From Evernia prunastri (Eukaryota > Ascomycota > Lecanoromycetes > Lecanorales > Parmeliaceae): a stretch of DNA of 64,000 bases. The notes below the pieces were generated by a model. That model had not been told where the DNA came from and made no database searches. It saw only the letters and a list, made by a program, of their open reading frames with translations. Location of the stretch: positions 187,728-251,727 of the forward strand of contig NKYR01000033.1 of NCBI GenBank assembly GCA_003184365.1. The letters are read 5' to 3'. This document shows, in pieces, positions 22,315 to 33,936 of the stretch; position 1 is the first letter of the stretch; each line of letters opens with the position of its first letter. The translations under genes were made by a program, and so were the position numbers.

Positions 22315-22595
22315 ATTGGACGAAGCATGTTTGTCTTGTTGGGCAACGTCTGGATGGATTTTCAAAACTACCTTAGACCTTGGAGATCAAAGGATGACTA
22401 GGCCGGATTTGGATCGCTAGCGGGATTGTGTTTTGGTTTGGCCATTACAATAACCGTACAAGCAGAGATGGCAGGATAGAATAAGTGATCGCTGCCGAAT
22501 AGTGGTGAAGTTCTCATCTCTTCTCTTCTCCTCTCCACCGCGAACATCATTCGCCAATCTCTGTTGATATTCGTCATTATCTTTCTTCTCTGGCC
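22315..22595. promoter_or_regulatory. Shared 281-bp divergent promoter (GPI11-like / FAD monooxygenase)
   Basis: The two genes start back to back. The last 100 bp before the plus-strand ATG is CT-rich (CTCATCTCTTCTCTTCTCC), a frequent fungal core-promoter feature. No specific binding site was identified. Confidence 0.5.
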
Positions 22596-23708
22596 ATGTC
22601 TTTACCGCGGACTACTATCGTCGTGGGCGCTGGACTCAGCGGTCTGAGCTTGGGCCAGTGTCTGAAAGCAAAGAACACCCCCGTCACCATATTAGAGAAA
22701 GCTTCTTGTTCGCCATGTTCCAATTACGGTATAACACTACATCAATCAGTTTACCGTTCTCTACTTCCCGTGCTTCAAATGGATGAAAGCAGCTTTTTGG
22801 AAAAGTGTTCGATTGGTTCGCCTGGGTACCAAATGGATTCGGCAACCACGAGAACCAGCTTTCGCTGCCATCGCGGACGATTGGAGAACATTTTACGTGG
22901 GGGTCTGGACATCAGATGGGAGCACAGTCTCCAACGTGTGGAAATGACCCCGCGAGGAGTCTCATTGCATATAGAGAACGGGCCCATGATGAGAAGTGAC
23001 AGCCTTGTCGCTGCTGATGGAGTTCACTCCGTGCTTCGCAAATCATTAATCCCCAGTTGTCATCTCAATGTTCTCCCTTACGTCGTCTTTAACGGTAGAC
23101 GCAGTATTACGTTGGAAGATTACCGGCAAGAATTCCAACCGTACATGGCAGGCCAGACAATCATACAGGCTATACATGGTAATGTGCTGTTCCGGGTGTA
23201 TGTGAACGAATATACTGCAACACATGTTTCTCTCGGCTACACATATTCGCGCCCTGCAATGGACAACGACCCACTGCATGATCCGGACAGACCAACAAGT
23301 GGAGCCACACAGATTTCAGAGGAGTTCTACGCTGAGTTGTTACAGTTCAAGCAGAACGAGCTAGGGCCGGTATTTGCGGACATATTTGACAACGAAGAAG
23401 TCCGCCGTGACAGACTTTTGCATTGGTTGATGCGAAGCACTGTGATGCCACTCCAAGATCTTCAGGGTCTCGCAGACCGAGGTGTATGGCTGATTGGGGA
23501 CGCCGCCCATCCATTGCCAATTTTAGGTGGAGAAGGTGCAAATGAGGCCATCACAGATGCTATCGATCTAGCAGAGCATCTCTCGAGTATTTCGAGTCCT
23601 ATTCAGAACGAATTCTACGCGAGAAGACACGAAGAATGGACGAAGGCTGTCACTGAAAGCGAGAAAAGGCTCTCTGAAATGCATGCCTCAAGCTCGTCTT
23701 CGTCCTGA
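22596..23708 (+). CDS. FAD-dependent monooxygenase (salicylate hydroxylase-like group)
   Basis: Single-exon gene, 370 residues, of the class A flavoprotein monooxygenases (PF01494 type). The Rossmann motif is VVGAGLSGLSLG (residues about 9-20), the DG motif is LVAADGVHSVLRKSL (about 136-150), and the second FAD-contact motif is WLIGDAAHPLPILGGEGANE (about 298-317). The expected acidic residue after the first strand is the E of ILEKAS. No signal peptide or C-terminal membrane anchor is present; the C-terminus ends in a run of serines. Length is near the lower end for the family. Related fungal enzymes hydroxylate small aromatics or tailor secondary metabolites. No biosynthetic core gene is adjacent, so the substrate is unknown. 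Confidence 0.88.
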   Translation: MSLPRTTIVVGAGLSGLSLGQCLKAKNTPVTILEKASCSPCSNYGITLHQSVYRSLLPVLQMDESSFLEKCSIGSPGYQMDSATTRTSFRCHRGRLENILRGGLDIRWEHSLQRVEMTPRGVSLHIENGPMMRSDSLVAADGVHSVLRKSLIPSCHLNVLPYVVFNGRRSITLEDYRQEFQPYMAGQTIIQAIHGNVLFRVYVNEYTATHVSLGYTYSRPAMDNDPLHDPDRPTSGATQISEEFYAELLQFKQNELGPVFADIFDNEEVRRDRLLHWLMRSTVMPLQDLQGLADRGVWLIGDAAHPLPILGGEGANEAITDAIDLAEHLSSISSPIQNEFYARRHEEWTKAVTESEKRLSEMHASSSSSS

Positions 23709-24037
23709 GATTGTAGGTGGGAAGCCAACCATGACCCTCTGTTTCGACTACCGATCCAATCTGTACGCATCACCATTGGTAAGAGGAACTTGGAGGCGGA
23801 TTGCCAAGAATCCTACTCGGAGAGCGGCGAAGACCCCTCACCGTAATAGTGGTGTGTAAAGATGTTACATTGTGCAATGAGCCGAATCACAAAGCTTATA
23901 AGGTAATTGGAAAGGCAGTCGCCAGCTCCACAGCTATGAATTTGAATTTGGAGCTTGACGTCACCCAGAACAGCTTCCGTTGTCACATTTTCGGCTGTGG
24001 CCGGAGTGAAACCTTTAAGGACTACCCTTAGAAGGAT

Positions 24038-24848
24038 ATGGAGATGCATTCTGAAACGGTGAAAATGGTCTATTCCCAGAGATTTGCCTGTGAAGAGGTC
24101 TCTCTGAGACGAGCACCAGGTTTGACCCTGGTCTTGAGCACCCCCAAAGGTTTGCATGGACGTAAAATTGACATCAACTCCATTCGACTGATGCCGTATA
24201 CAGGCCGAGGGATCGTAGCTGCACGCAATTTCCAAGCCCGGAGCATTGTTGACATTAATCCGGTCTTGGTGATGCCGTTCGAAGACCTCAATGCTGTTAA
24301 ATCAACTACGCTAAATCATTACACATAGTAAGTGTGATGATCTGCCTCTGCGATTCTGACTTATTGAATCTAAATATACTAGCAATTGGCCTGTCGTCGA
24401 GCGAGACGGTAAAACGGCATCTCAGACGCAAGCAGTGGCGCTAGGCTTAGGTTCCCTTTTCAACCATTCGACACTCAATCAGAACGTAAGCTGGGAGAGA
24501 GATCTGGTCGCTCAGTGTATCACATACAGGGCACTCCGAGATATTGAAGCTGGGGAAGAGCTGTACGTGATGCTGAACTCTAGACCTTCTATTTCGGATA
24601 CTTTGAAGCAAATATTGAAACACGGATGCAAATGTTGAAACACGGATCGGGTCTGGGGTTGTTTCTTCTCTTGCGGATGTTTCATTGTGGCTCGATGGAC
24701 GTCGTGAAAAGAAAGCGGTGCTGATTCTCAATGATGATCCAGGTGCATCAACTACGGACGATTGTGGTTCATTGATACAGACGCAGACCAAGAGAATGAG
24801 GATGAAGAGGACAGTATAGAAGTGTTAAGCAGGATACAAACCTCGTAA
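24038..24848 (+). CDS. Short SET-domain protein (lysine methyltransferase family)
   Basis: Three exons: 24038-24327, 24383-24562 and 24743-24848; 191 residues in frame. The post-N-SET part is clear: GLGSLFNHSTLNQNV (the NHS..N motif contacting S-adenosylmethionine) followed by ITYRALRDIEAGEELCINYG, where CINYG corresponds to the catalytic-Tyr end of SET domains. The start of the domain is TGRGIVAARNFQARSIVDIN. The motif EEL|CINYG is rebuilt by splicing a 180-nt intron; unspliced reading would stop early. The acidic tail (DADQENEDEEDSIEVL) is unusual. It resembles short fungal SET proteins of unknown substrate rather than the large histone methyltransferases. The ATG at 24038 is used; ATG 24068 is an alternative. 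Confidence 0.82.
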
Positions 24849-26408
24849 CAGTCTGGCCATAGACTCCATGCAGTGACGGGATTTAGAGCCCATCGTCAAC
24901 ACTTGGTGTATATATATATTTGCGTGTATGTAGCTTCAACCATAATGCGGGACAGACGTCACAATCGGTGTCAAAAGTCACCGTCCTGCGAGCTTAATCC
25001 AGCTGTAATTAGTCAAATCGAATATAGGTTCTTACACACATCTCTGTTGTCAACTTGTTGGGGTTGCCTTCACATAGGATCTGGCGTGATTAAGGGTGTA
25101 CTCCGCTTCATTTGGTGATGACTCAGGAAATATTCCGGACGTTTTAGGCCGCATAGCCCGAAAAAGGAAACGAATGGCACCGAATTTTCTTAAAATGCTT
25201 CCTTTCATCTGCCTTAAATCGTTGTTCCATATTTTCGATTCTTATGACATAGAATTATTTAACAGAAGCAGTCGGGTTCGTTCTGGTCTCTTATCTTCCG
25301 AAAAATGCGTTTGGAAATAAAAATAAAAATAAAAAATAAAACCCTTCGTAGAAGAAATCCTCATGACTTGGGACTTTGAGTATATATAGGTCACTTTGAA
25401 AGATGATGGATGACTTTTGACACCGTACCACCCTCAAGTATAAACGTCCCTACGCCATATCTACCTTCAATAACTCCCGCCCCCGTACGCTGTCAAGGAC
25501 GGCGTCTTGCGACCCGTAAAAACAGACTGCGGCGGAGGAGGAGGAGTGGAGTTTAGCAATCATGACTGCCAAGTCTGAGCCCACGTTCTCGGGGCGAAAG
25601 TTCCGAAAGACATGATGGATCAGATGTGCTAAGATTGTCCGACTTGGTCAACGATTGCACCTTATCTGATACAGTCCTTCTGTCTGGCCGGCCCTTTATA
25701 ACAGAGTCATTGCTGACTTTGAACCGGGGCTGTCATGTTGGATGAGGTTCGAAAGCAACGAAAGTGGATCAAAAAGCTGCCACTACATATTTGAAAACGT
25801 GAATTACGCCAAGACGGCTAGAAGCCGAAAGCGTTCTAGGGACTTCCATTGGAACCAAAACCGGTAGCGTCGGGGCCATTTACGGCTTAGGGTCAGGAGT
25901 GGCGGCATATGCAAGGCATCTCATTGTCCCCATTATTATTGCCTAGACCCGTCACCCCAGAAAGAAGCTCGTGACTTCTTTCGGTTTTTACTCCTTGTAT
26001 GTACTGTACCTGTACGTATGTTACGTACCTTTTAGCTCTTGCCTCCGTGACGTTCCTGCTCTTATTCTTTTGACTTTCACCTCCTTCCTTGCTGCGACCA
26101 TCTTCTTAACACCTATTTATTACTATCTATCTTTGCTTATTTATTCCTATCTCTTGACACGCACTTCTCCTCTTCCTCTACAACCACTCAACACTACCAT
26201 CTACACCTTTATCATCATTCACCCATCTACCTATTTACCATCATCACCTACGACACATTGCTTAAGAACTTGCTTACCTATCTAGTTACCTACTTAATTC
26301 CCTTACCCTTACACCGTCCATCATACAACCAACTTGACCTCGTGCAACCTACCTACCTACCTACCTATCTATCCATACATCCAACAAACCCCAACCCAGT
26401 CCCCCAAC
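24849..26408. promoter_or_regulatory. Promoter and 5' leader region of the AN1 protein gene
   Basis: No gene was recognised in 1.56 kb. The last 450 bp (from about 25970) is very pyrimidine-rich on the plus strand, with repeats of CCTACCTACCTACC near 26340-26370. This is typical of a long fungal 5' UTR or strong core promoter. Open frames within it lack any domain. Confidence 0.5.
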
Positions 26409-27061
26409 ATGCGCACCTCCCGCTCTTCCTCAAACGCCTCCTCAACATCCTCATCCTCATCCTCATCCTCCCCCCCATCCCCATCCTCCGACAGCTTCCA
26501 GATCTTCGTCAAGCTCTTATCCGGAGAAAGTACGCCACCCAATCCACAACACCTCTGATAGAAAATCAGCTAACCAAACGACCCCGTGTAGCCATCCCCC
26601 TGACCGTCCCCGCGGACACCACGATACCCACCCTCCGCCAGCTCCTCTCCCTCCGGACCTCCGCCCCAACCACCGACATCCGCCTCGTGCACGCCGGCAA
26701 GCACCTGACCTCCCCCGACGCCTCTTCCTCCTCCCCCTCCCCGTCGTCCGGCGCACCGTCCACGACGCCGGCCCCGGCCTTCGTCTCGGACCTGCTCCCC
26801 CCCTCGGCGACGCTGCACATGGCCCTGCCGATCCGGGGCGGCATGCCGCCGAAGAAGATCAAGTGCGACTTCAAGGACTGCAAGGACGGGGCGCAGCGCA
26901 TCGTGGGGGACTGCTCCTTCTGCCAGGGCCACTTCTGCGGCCGGCACCGCATGCTCGAGGACCACAAGTGCAGCGGGCTCGAGGACTGCAAGAAGGAGAG
27001 CCACGAGCGGAACGCGGACACGCTGAACACCCAGAGGACGATGGCCGTGAAGGGGATTTAG
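26409..27061 (+). CDS. Ubiquitin-like / AN1-type zinc-finger protein
   Basis: Two exons, 26409-26529 and 26592-27061; 196 residues. After a Ser-rich N-terminus comes a ubiquitin-like part: SFQIFVKLLSGETIPLTVPA (joined by the intron), then IPTLRQLLSLRT and IRLVHAGKHL. A Ser/Pro/Ala linker follows, then AN1 zinc-finger ligands at about residues 133-174: CDFKDC, CSFC, C, then HxxxxxxxHKC. Fungal homologs are stress-responsive AN1 proteins connected with the proteasome and ubiquitin system (yeast Tmc1/Cuz1 type), which is an inference here. Exon 2 is extremely rich in G/C third positions compared with neighbours, producing long antisense open frames that I treat as artefacts. It is convergent with the glycerophosphodiesterase gene. 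Confidence 0.88.
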
Positions 27062-28039
27062 ATGGGGATGGAGAGAGATGGGAGATGGGGAGATGGGGAT
27101 ATGGGGATCAGGAGGGGAATTAGGGACATAAAGAAGGGAGACGTAATATAGATGCTATTCGATATCCCCATTTTTTTTTTGATCTCGCTCGCTCTGTCTC
27201 TGCGTTGGACTTTCCCGTCTCCACACTTGATCCCCAAACACGCTCCTGATTCCGGCCTTCTCCTGCGCGGCAAACCTTCTCTTTTCAATCCGCGAGTTCT
27301 CAGGCATCGACGTGACACTTACCCTGAGGACCTTGACCGATTCCTCCCCTCTCCCCTCTTACCGAAAGTGCCGAAGGAGAGGTTTCCACGTGTCCCCCTC
27401 TTCAATCCGTGGCCCTACCTACCTAGATCCCCACGCCATGCCATGGCCTTGGTCGGACGCGTCTTTTGGACCTTCCTCTCTCTCTCTCTCCATTCCGGCA
27501 CGGCACATCTTTCGCATCTTGAACTCGCTCAAGGCACAGAGAGATGGAGCGGGCCTCTCTTTTTTCGGGTGTTTTGGTTTGTTCAACCCCCCCCCCCCAG
27601 CTCAGCCAGCCGTTATTATTATTAACCTTGGGTTTCTTTTCAACTTCGGTATCGGAATGATGATGATGATAATACATGCAATAAAGACGGAAAGAATTTC
27701 GTTTCGATCGGTCCAAGACGGACGTAGATCGTTCGCGCAGAACCGTCCGGTTCTTTTTTTTTTTTTTTTTTCAGGTCTCCCTTCTCCGTTGCTGTCTTGA
27801 TATCGGTGTAGAATGTAAGCTAGGCTCCTGCTATTACGTTATGTGAAGGGGTATTGAGAGCGAAAGCTGGGAGCGGGTGACCCAAAAAACTTCCTACATT
27901 GCTCTATGTACAAATGCCCCCTATCCGATCATTAGAGTCATGGCAGTCATGAAGTCCCTTCCCAATGCCTAGCTCCGGGTGGCAATGCAAGCAGAAAACC
28001 AAAAAAAAGAAAAGAAAAAAAGAAAAAACGACCTCATCG
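27062..28039. other. Convergent 3' region with homopolymer tracts
   Basis: Between the 3' ends of the AN1 and glycerophosphodiesterase genes. It holds poly-T (27169-27180 and 27752-27771), poly-C (27588-27598), CT-rich tracts and purine-rich A/G tracts near 28000-28028. No gene was recognised. Confidence 0.5.
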
Positions 28040-29309
28040 TCATCGGTCTCCTCCCCCTTCCTCTTTCTTACGGAGGAGCGACACCTTCCGCTTCCGCCTG
28101 GGCGTTTCGTGACCCGTCGTACCGCTGTACTTCCACCAGAAGATCGTGCCGAAGATGAGCACCATGAGATTGATCCAGGCGATCATCATCCACTGGCCCC
28201 ACGAGATGCGGATCTCCCGCTTCCCTTGCTCCCACTCGTCGCAGACCTCCAGGAACCGCTTCGGGTCGTCCGTGATGACGCCATCGAGGCCCTCGTCGAT
28301 GCTCCACCTCATCATGTTCAGCTCGTTGACCGTCCACGCGTACAGCGGCCTCCCTCTCGCCCGGACCTCGCGCATGAAGCTCGGGCCGAAGTACGGCAGC
28401 ACGAGGGTCTTTTGCAGCATGTTGAAGGAGACGTTGGGGACGGGGAGGAATTTGCGCGCGTACGGGATGGAGAAGCCGATGTGCGTGATTGGGAAGGTCG
28501 GAAGGTACTCCGCGCAGAGGGGGAGGAACTTGACGGCCCAGCATCCGAGGACTAGGCGCTGGTTCCAGGGTTTGAGGGCGTTCGGGGGGACGGATTGAAT
28601 GGTTTCGGCGATGCGGCGCATGACGTTGTCGGCGTCGTTATCGAGCTAGTCATGTATTTAGAAGCAGTAAGGGGTCAGGACGGAAGGTAGTAGTTGACCT
28701 TGATGTCTAATAAAAGCCAGATGTTCTCGAGTCCAGGAGAAGCCAGATATTCAAGGAGATCTTTCAATCTAGGCATCGGCTCATGCGGTGCTGCAAGCGT
28801 TCGCTGTTCCTTTACATAATCCCAGGTGCAGTCTATTATCTTTTCATCTCGGCCAAAACATCGCTTGAGCGTTGCATCCTGCACGGTTCCGTCAGTCGAC
28901 CATTGAGTGATCGTTCCACTGTCCAACTACTCACGTGAGATAAGACTACAACGTCGTCCTTCGTTAAGTGTATATCCGTCTCCATCGCGTGTGCCTTGGC
29001 GTGTACCGCACCTCGGAAAGCGCCCATGGTGTTCTCGGGATGTTTGGCTTTGTACCCTCGATGGGCGATTGCCTGCGGCATTTTGCCACCACTTGGACGC
29101 TTCTTCGCGAATGTCCAAGATGCTGATGGAGGTCAGTCAGGCAGTCAGTCGGAGTGTCAGGTACCATTTGAAAACGCACGTAAAGGCTGTGTGACATTCA
29201 TGTCCAAGGAAGGAGCTTCGGAGAGATTGTCGTAGAATTTGTCATCGAGTAGGAATGGCGGTACTGGGAGAGGGGAGATCTTCTGTATGATCGGTTTGGC
29301 TGCCGTCAT
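28040..29309 (-). CDS. Glycerophosphodiester phosphodiesterase, Pgc1-like (phosphatidylglycerol phospholipase C)
   Basis: Four exons: 29180-29309, 28935-29122, 28699-28878 and 28040-28645; 367 residues in frame. The GDPD signature is present: IAHRGYKAKHPENT (catalytic His about residue 64), METDIHLTKDDVVVLSHD with the metal-binding Glu/Asp and second catalytic His, and LLLDIKLDNDADNV. The end of the barrel is LYAWTVNELNMMRWS and GVITDDPKRF. A single C-terminal hydrophobic span (WMMIAWINLMVLIFGTIFWW) followed by basic residues marks a tail-anchored protein. Yeast Pgc1, which degrades phosphatidylglycerol, has the same design. The N-terminal 45 residues are variable. The ATG at 29309 is the first in frame. 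Splicing after VVLSH restores the motif LSHD. Confidence 0.9.
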
Positions 29310-32300
29310 CGTGGCTGTATACGTAAGATGTTGCCTAAATTATTATGTGATTGTGAGGGCAGCGTTTTATATAGCTGTAAGTAGGAAGTATAGGCAGCAA
29401 AGAACACAGGAGCCAAAATAGAGGTAGGGGATGGTGAAAGGATTGAGATGTCTCTAGCGCTGGGCAACGAGGAAGAAAAGAAGAAGAGAGCTTGAAGGTG
29501 AGAGTGGTTATGATGGTAAGAAGAAGGAAGTTAGGAGGTTGGTGCACATTCGGGAAGGATGACAATGCAAGAGCAAGTGTAGTCATTCTTGTAATCCTTG
29601 CGCATAAAAGAATAATCATCATCATCATAATAATAATAATCGTACGGTTGGTGATAATATTAAATAATAATAAATTCGAAGGTTTCGATCTGAATGGATT
29701 ATAAAACTTGGGAGCCAATCGACAACAGCGCGCCAAAATCCTTTGGAGTTAGACTCGATGCAAAGGGGCAAAACGATGGCAGAAATGGCGGAAATGGCGT
29801 TCTCGAAGAGGTATAGCCCCCATGGCATCAAGTGGATCATTCCTCATGCGGTCTGGACTCTGGACTCGGAGCCCTCGTGAAAAGCAACAAAAGAAAGTCA
29901 ATGAGCGATTCCGCCGACCTGCCCGTTGATCCGATCAAGATGCATGCATATTAAATGTACCTCTTCATGCTTGTAATAATGAAAGAAATGCGCATAAGTC
30001 GAATCGCTTACATAAAGCAGGAATAATAATATATCACTTACTGCTCTTGACTTTGACGGCGACGAGCGTGCATTGATCCATGATCCATTGATGAGAACAC
30101 TGTCGTTTAGTTGGAACGGGTTGTTGACATCTTGCCGCCCCAAGGCCAGGTCAATTACGTAGATGGAGAGAACGTGGCACTGCGGCTCTCTTGTTCTCCA
30201 AGCATGTTTCGAATCTGTCATGCCGCATGCATGATGAATGTGGGCTTCATGCAGCCCGAACCAAACTTGGGGCACTGCTCTGGCTTTGCCAACCCACCTA
30301 CCTGTTTTATCTCTGACTCGTCGTACCGGACTGCCAGTGAGAGGTTTTCACCTGTGAGTGAATGCTGTAATAATGGATGAGTCGGACGAAGCTCTCCTAG
30401 TAATTATTGATAGCTTCCTCGCTGTAATGTACGAGTACCTACTCGCTTGGAGGGAGGATGATGTTCGTCTTCGAATGCCGCGGGACAGTTGATGATGATG
30501 CCGAGAGTATCAGGATCATAGACATGCAGCCAAGCGTCATGCAAGATAACGGTTAATGGAACCTCAATTGGTCCAGCTGCATATGCCTAACCTCTGGCAT
30601 CTGCATACAATATAATGCGAGGGTGCGGGATGTATTTCTTATCAGAGTTGGAATTGCACTGATATTTTCGGCCGACATTCGGAAAGAGGAAGGATATCTG
30701 CAAACCGAAACGGTCTCTGAAAAGCGAAGCTTGCAGGATTGGGTCTTGCGAATTGGGTCCAACCAACTGCAGCATCTGAATGTCCCTGACTTGATACACC
30801 CTGTCCGCGAATTTCCTGAGACTATCTACTGGCATATACACCTAGCACCGACATTGAATTAAAATGCAGGAATGCGCGCGCACCAAGTAAATCTATCCGT
30901 TCGTCTGATCATGTCCTGTATCCCAGCGACAGAGTACCCTTGGCTAGGTTGGTCTGATAGATACCGGCACTCCAGCATTAGCTCTCGGTCCATCCGTACG
31001 TATCCACTTCGTTGGAATGAATATGTGTAGTTACTATATGAATACGAAGTAGAGCCACCCATGTCCTCCACTCAGATGCGCTCGAAGTATACTGCGCAAC
31101 ACAAAAGAGCCCAGTGACATATGTAACATGTCAGATGCGCTCATCGCCTTTCAACGCCTAACAGAGACAGGGATAAGAGAGACTGAAGGATCAAATATGC
31201 ACGTACCGCCAACCATGTGGCTCCTGGCGTCGAGAAACCCGCAGTCCTGGCCCTGGGTTGCTTCATGCAGACCTCAATCTGGCGAGTCCCCTCCAGGTTC
31301 TCGTTCTGCGAGGCGGCAAAAAGGGCCAATGCTGGGGTGAGAAAAGCCAAAGTGGTGATAATTTAGGGCTTTATATAGAATTTGGTATCGAAAGTTGGGA
31401 TGCTGAATGAAAATCAATGATAATGGGGGTCGCTTATTTGGTAGACCTGTGCGTTGACAGTCTGAGAATGGTGATGATAATTGCTGGAAGTGCTGCAGCA
31501 CTACTGTCTTGTAGCTAGCCCTCACGGTGGCCAACCAAATGACTGATAATGGCAAATTGGCATGGGCTTCTTATGCTATGTAGGTAGCCTTCGCACTACT
31601 CCATAGCTGGACAATCAATCTTTCATACGCCAATCTCAACATTGATGGATAGTAACAATTAAAAATATTCAAAGGATCTGTACATCCGAGAGAGGTGTAC
31701 GATTCTCGGGCTGAAGACTGACTAGGGACTGAAATGTTCCCTGAATTCCTGTACGTCATTAATAAGAAATTTTTCCACTCCGCATGACTGCAGGCAGAGA
31801 TGATTTGAGACTGGGATGCACAGGAAACTTAACGTGGTTTCCAATGTGTTGCATATCGAGATACGTTTAGCAGTATCTGATATAAGAAGTTTCGTGAGGT
31901 TCTCCTTTCAGCTAAAGAACAGTAGAAGTTCTTTTGCACTGAGACATGGTATGCAGTGCCGACGACATTAAGACATTTGCAGTGGGACACTGCCTGGGAG
32001 TATTTTCAAACACCATATGCAAAGATTAGAGGATGGTGTATCGTAAATCTCTGTTATTGCAGGGCTTTTTTAGGTAAGGGATCGACGAATTCAGAGGTAA
32101 AGCAACTAATACATAGATGGAGGGACAAGGACCACGCTCTCAGTCTTACCATTTTAGTGTATGTACAATGGCCTTCAGACATGCACACCTCATCAATATC
32201 ATTCGTAACACAAATATGCAGATGGACTTGTGGTAGCTGATTTTGCCTCTCACCGAAGCCGGATTGACATTGCCTAGTCTCCGCTATGCCAGGCATGCCT

Positions 32301-32507
32301 TTATAGTACATTATTACATTGAGGGGTGTGATAGAGCCGGTGTATGGCCTCGTTCAAGAATGATGGTACCACAACATCGATTAAGGAGTTGGCTCGGCGA
32401 TGGGAACGACCAAGCGTCCCTGTCCAGCAATCCGCCGATATGCTAGCTAGTGTTGTAGACCATTAAGGCTCCATCTTAGCTTTGCTGTCGTCGTTATTGT
32501 TATTGTG
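29310..32507. other. 3.2-kb region without a recognised gene
   Basis: It contains an AT-rich ATC/ATA trinucleotide tract (about 29612-29650). Many short frames occur on the minus strand (for example 30553-30841 and 30859-31071), and some near 31350 begin with a hydrophobic stretch but lack an ATG. No conserved domain or consistent exon chain emerged. A short block at about 30040-30100 on the minus strand weakly resembles the N-terminus of aldehyde dehydrogenases, too short to call. The promoter of the GDPD gene lies at the left end. Confidence 0.4.
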
Positions 32508-32953
32508 TCATCGACCTGGCAGCTGTCCTGACTGCATCATTGCAGCATTCTGTTCCTGGAAACGCTGTCCCAATCTCTCTGATCCTTTTAGATATTTATC
32601 GACACACTTCATTACGCAGCCTTCCTCTTTTGAATGGAGAGACTTTGTTGTGAAATCGTTCACGCAATCATCAAAGCATCTCTGGACCAGCCTCGAGTAC
32701 ATCTAGTTGTATGTAATTAGCAAAGCAATGGAGACAATTGGTAGAATGAGTTCTTTGATGTGTGAGAGTAAAGTGCACGGAGTAAAGTCAGTCTCACAGT
32801 CATGAATTCCTTCATTTGCTTCTTTTCCATACGGCCTTGCAGCTCTCGCTGTTCTTGTGCGTTGAGTCTGGTGGAAACAGACAACGTCAGTAAGAGGCCC
32901 GGTACTCTTAGATAGTTTCCTAGTACTCCCCAACTCGGCACTCACCCATCCAT
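32508..32953 (-). CDS. TIM9: Mitochondrial import inner membrane translocase subunit Tim9
   Basis: Small intermembrane-space chaperone that forms a hexamer with Tim10 and escorts carrier proteins to the inner membrane. Three exons: 32946-32953 (only 8 nt, ATGGATGG), 32798-32867 and 32508-32702; 90 residues. The twin CX3C motifs are CFDDC (Cys35/Cys39) and CVMKC (Cys55/Cys59), with the family helices NAQEQRELQGRMEKKQMKEF before and YLKGSERLGQRFQEQNAAMM after. Length equals that of typical Tim9. The tiny first exon makes this gene easy to miss with ORF finding. The junction MDG|LNAQEQ and the second junction EFMT|MYSRLVQRC are both in phase with consensus GT-AG borders. Confidence 0.95.
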
Positions 32954-33936
32954 TTTGATACTTCCACAAAATTCTCTCTGTAATTGTAACGAAATGAAGT
33001 CTTTCTGCTGTTGCTATATGATAAGCGATGCTTGTGTTAAAGATATACGGTACCCTGGCATGCCTGGAGACTTTTCAAGAAAACGATTCTGAAAAGGCGC
33101 GCTAAAAAGTTGGGCTACTCTACGGCAGCATGGATCTGTGCCGTGTGCAGAGGGCAGCTTGCCAATTTCGCATTCCAACCTCCCTGGACACCGCTACTCA
33201 AGAAAGTCTTTATAAACACGGTGTCGTTCGATTTTAGGTCTGTATTTGTTTGGTTTGGATCAATTTTGCTTACCTTGCGCAAGAGGATCCATGTACTGCG
33301 CGTTGGCACCTGTCAGCTGCAAATCCCGGCGGAGCTTGACCTGACTATAACACCCAAAGGCTCGAGATTTCTCCTCTTAATCTACGGCTGCTGCAGTACC
33401 TTTCGCGATATCATGCAGTGAATTTGCTGCTTTCCAAGGAGCCACCATATAGGCCAACCTTGTCCGGAAGGCTGCACGTCCACTCAACTACCTCAGAAAA
33501 GCAACGACCGTCGGATCAACATCAGCCAGCTCTGACACCTGGCACACGTCTACGAAACGTTTCAGAGTGAATCTACTGGCCTTAGCTACAGTGAATTTGA
33601 AACAGGTACAAAGACTGTCCTACAGTAGGATAACAGGACTAAGCCATTAATATCGGCGCGTGGCCATCGGCGCGACAACACTCCAGGCACGCCTGAGTCG
33701 CAAATTCAAAAGGTATCGCGCTATAGCTACAAGTCAACTGCCGAGGTCGCGCACAGAATTGACACCTCTCTGACGGTTCTGCGAAGGAATGCGCAATACT
33801 CCAAATCCTTTAGTCAGGTGAAGCTGGACGGTCAGAATCTATTTTAGGACCAGCGTGATCGAGACGGAATACTCTTAGAGCTGCGGACTAAGACGAACTT
33901 CCAGAAATCACTTCGTTGCTATTGTTTGCCCTCAGC
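32954..33936. other. Divergent intergenic region (TIM9 / RhoGAP)
   Basis: About 980 bp between the two start codons. Open frames at 33110-33421 show no domain. No repeat was recognised. Confidence 0.5.

Noticed and set aside
26517..27030. Long minus-strand frames over the AN1 gene
   Set aside because: Mirror images of a GC-biased coding exon; Arg/Gly-rich with no domain.
28068..28598. Long frames on both strands over the GDPD last exon
   Set aside because: Shadows of the GDPD coding exon; the real frame carries the family motifs.
30040..30120. Aldehyde dehydrogenase N-terminal block on the minus strand
   Set aside because: Only about 20 residues look similar and nothing of the family follows downstream in any frame.
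31141..31350. Secreted-protein-like frame with a hydrophobic start (FLTPALALFAAS)
   Set aside because: No ATG in frame (it begins at TTG) and no convincing downstream exon.
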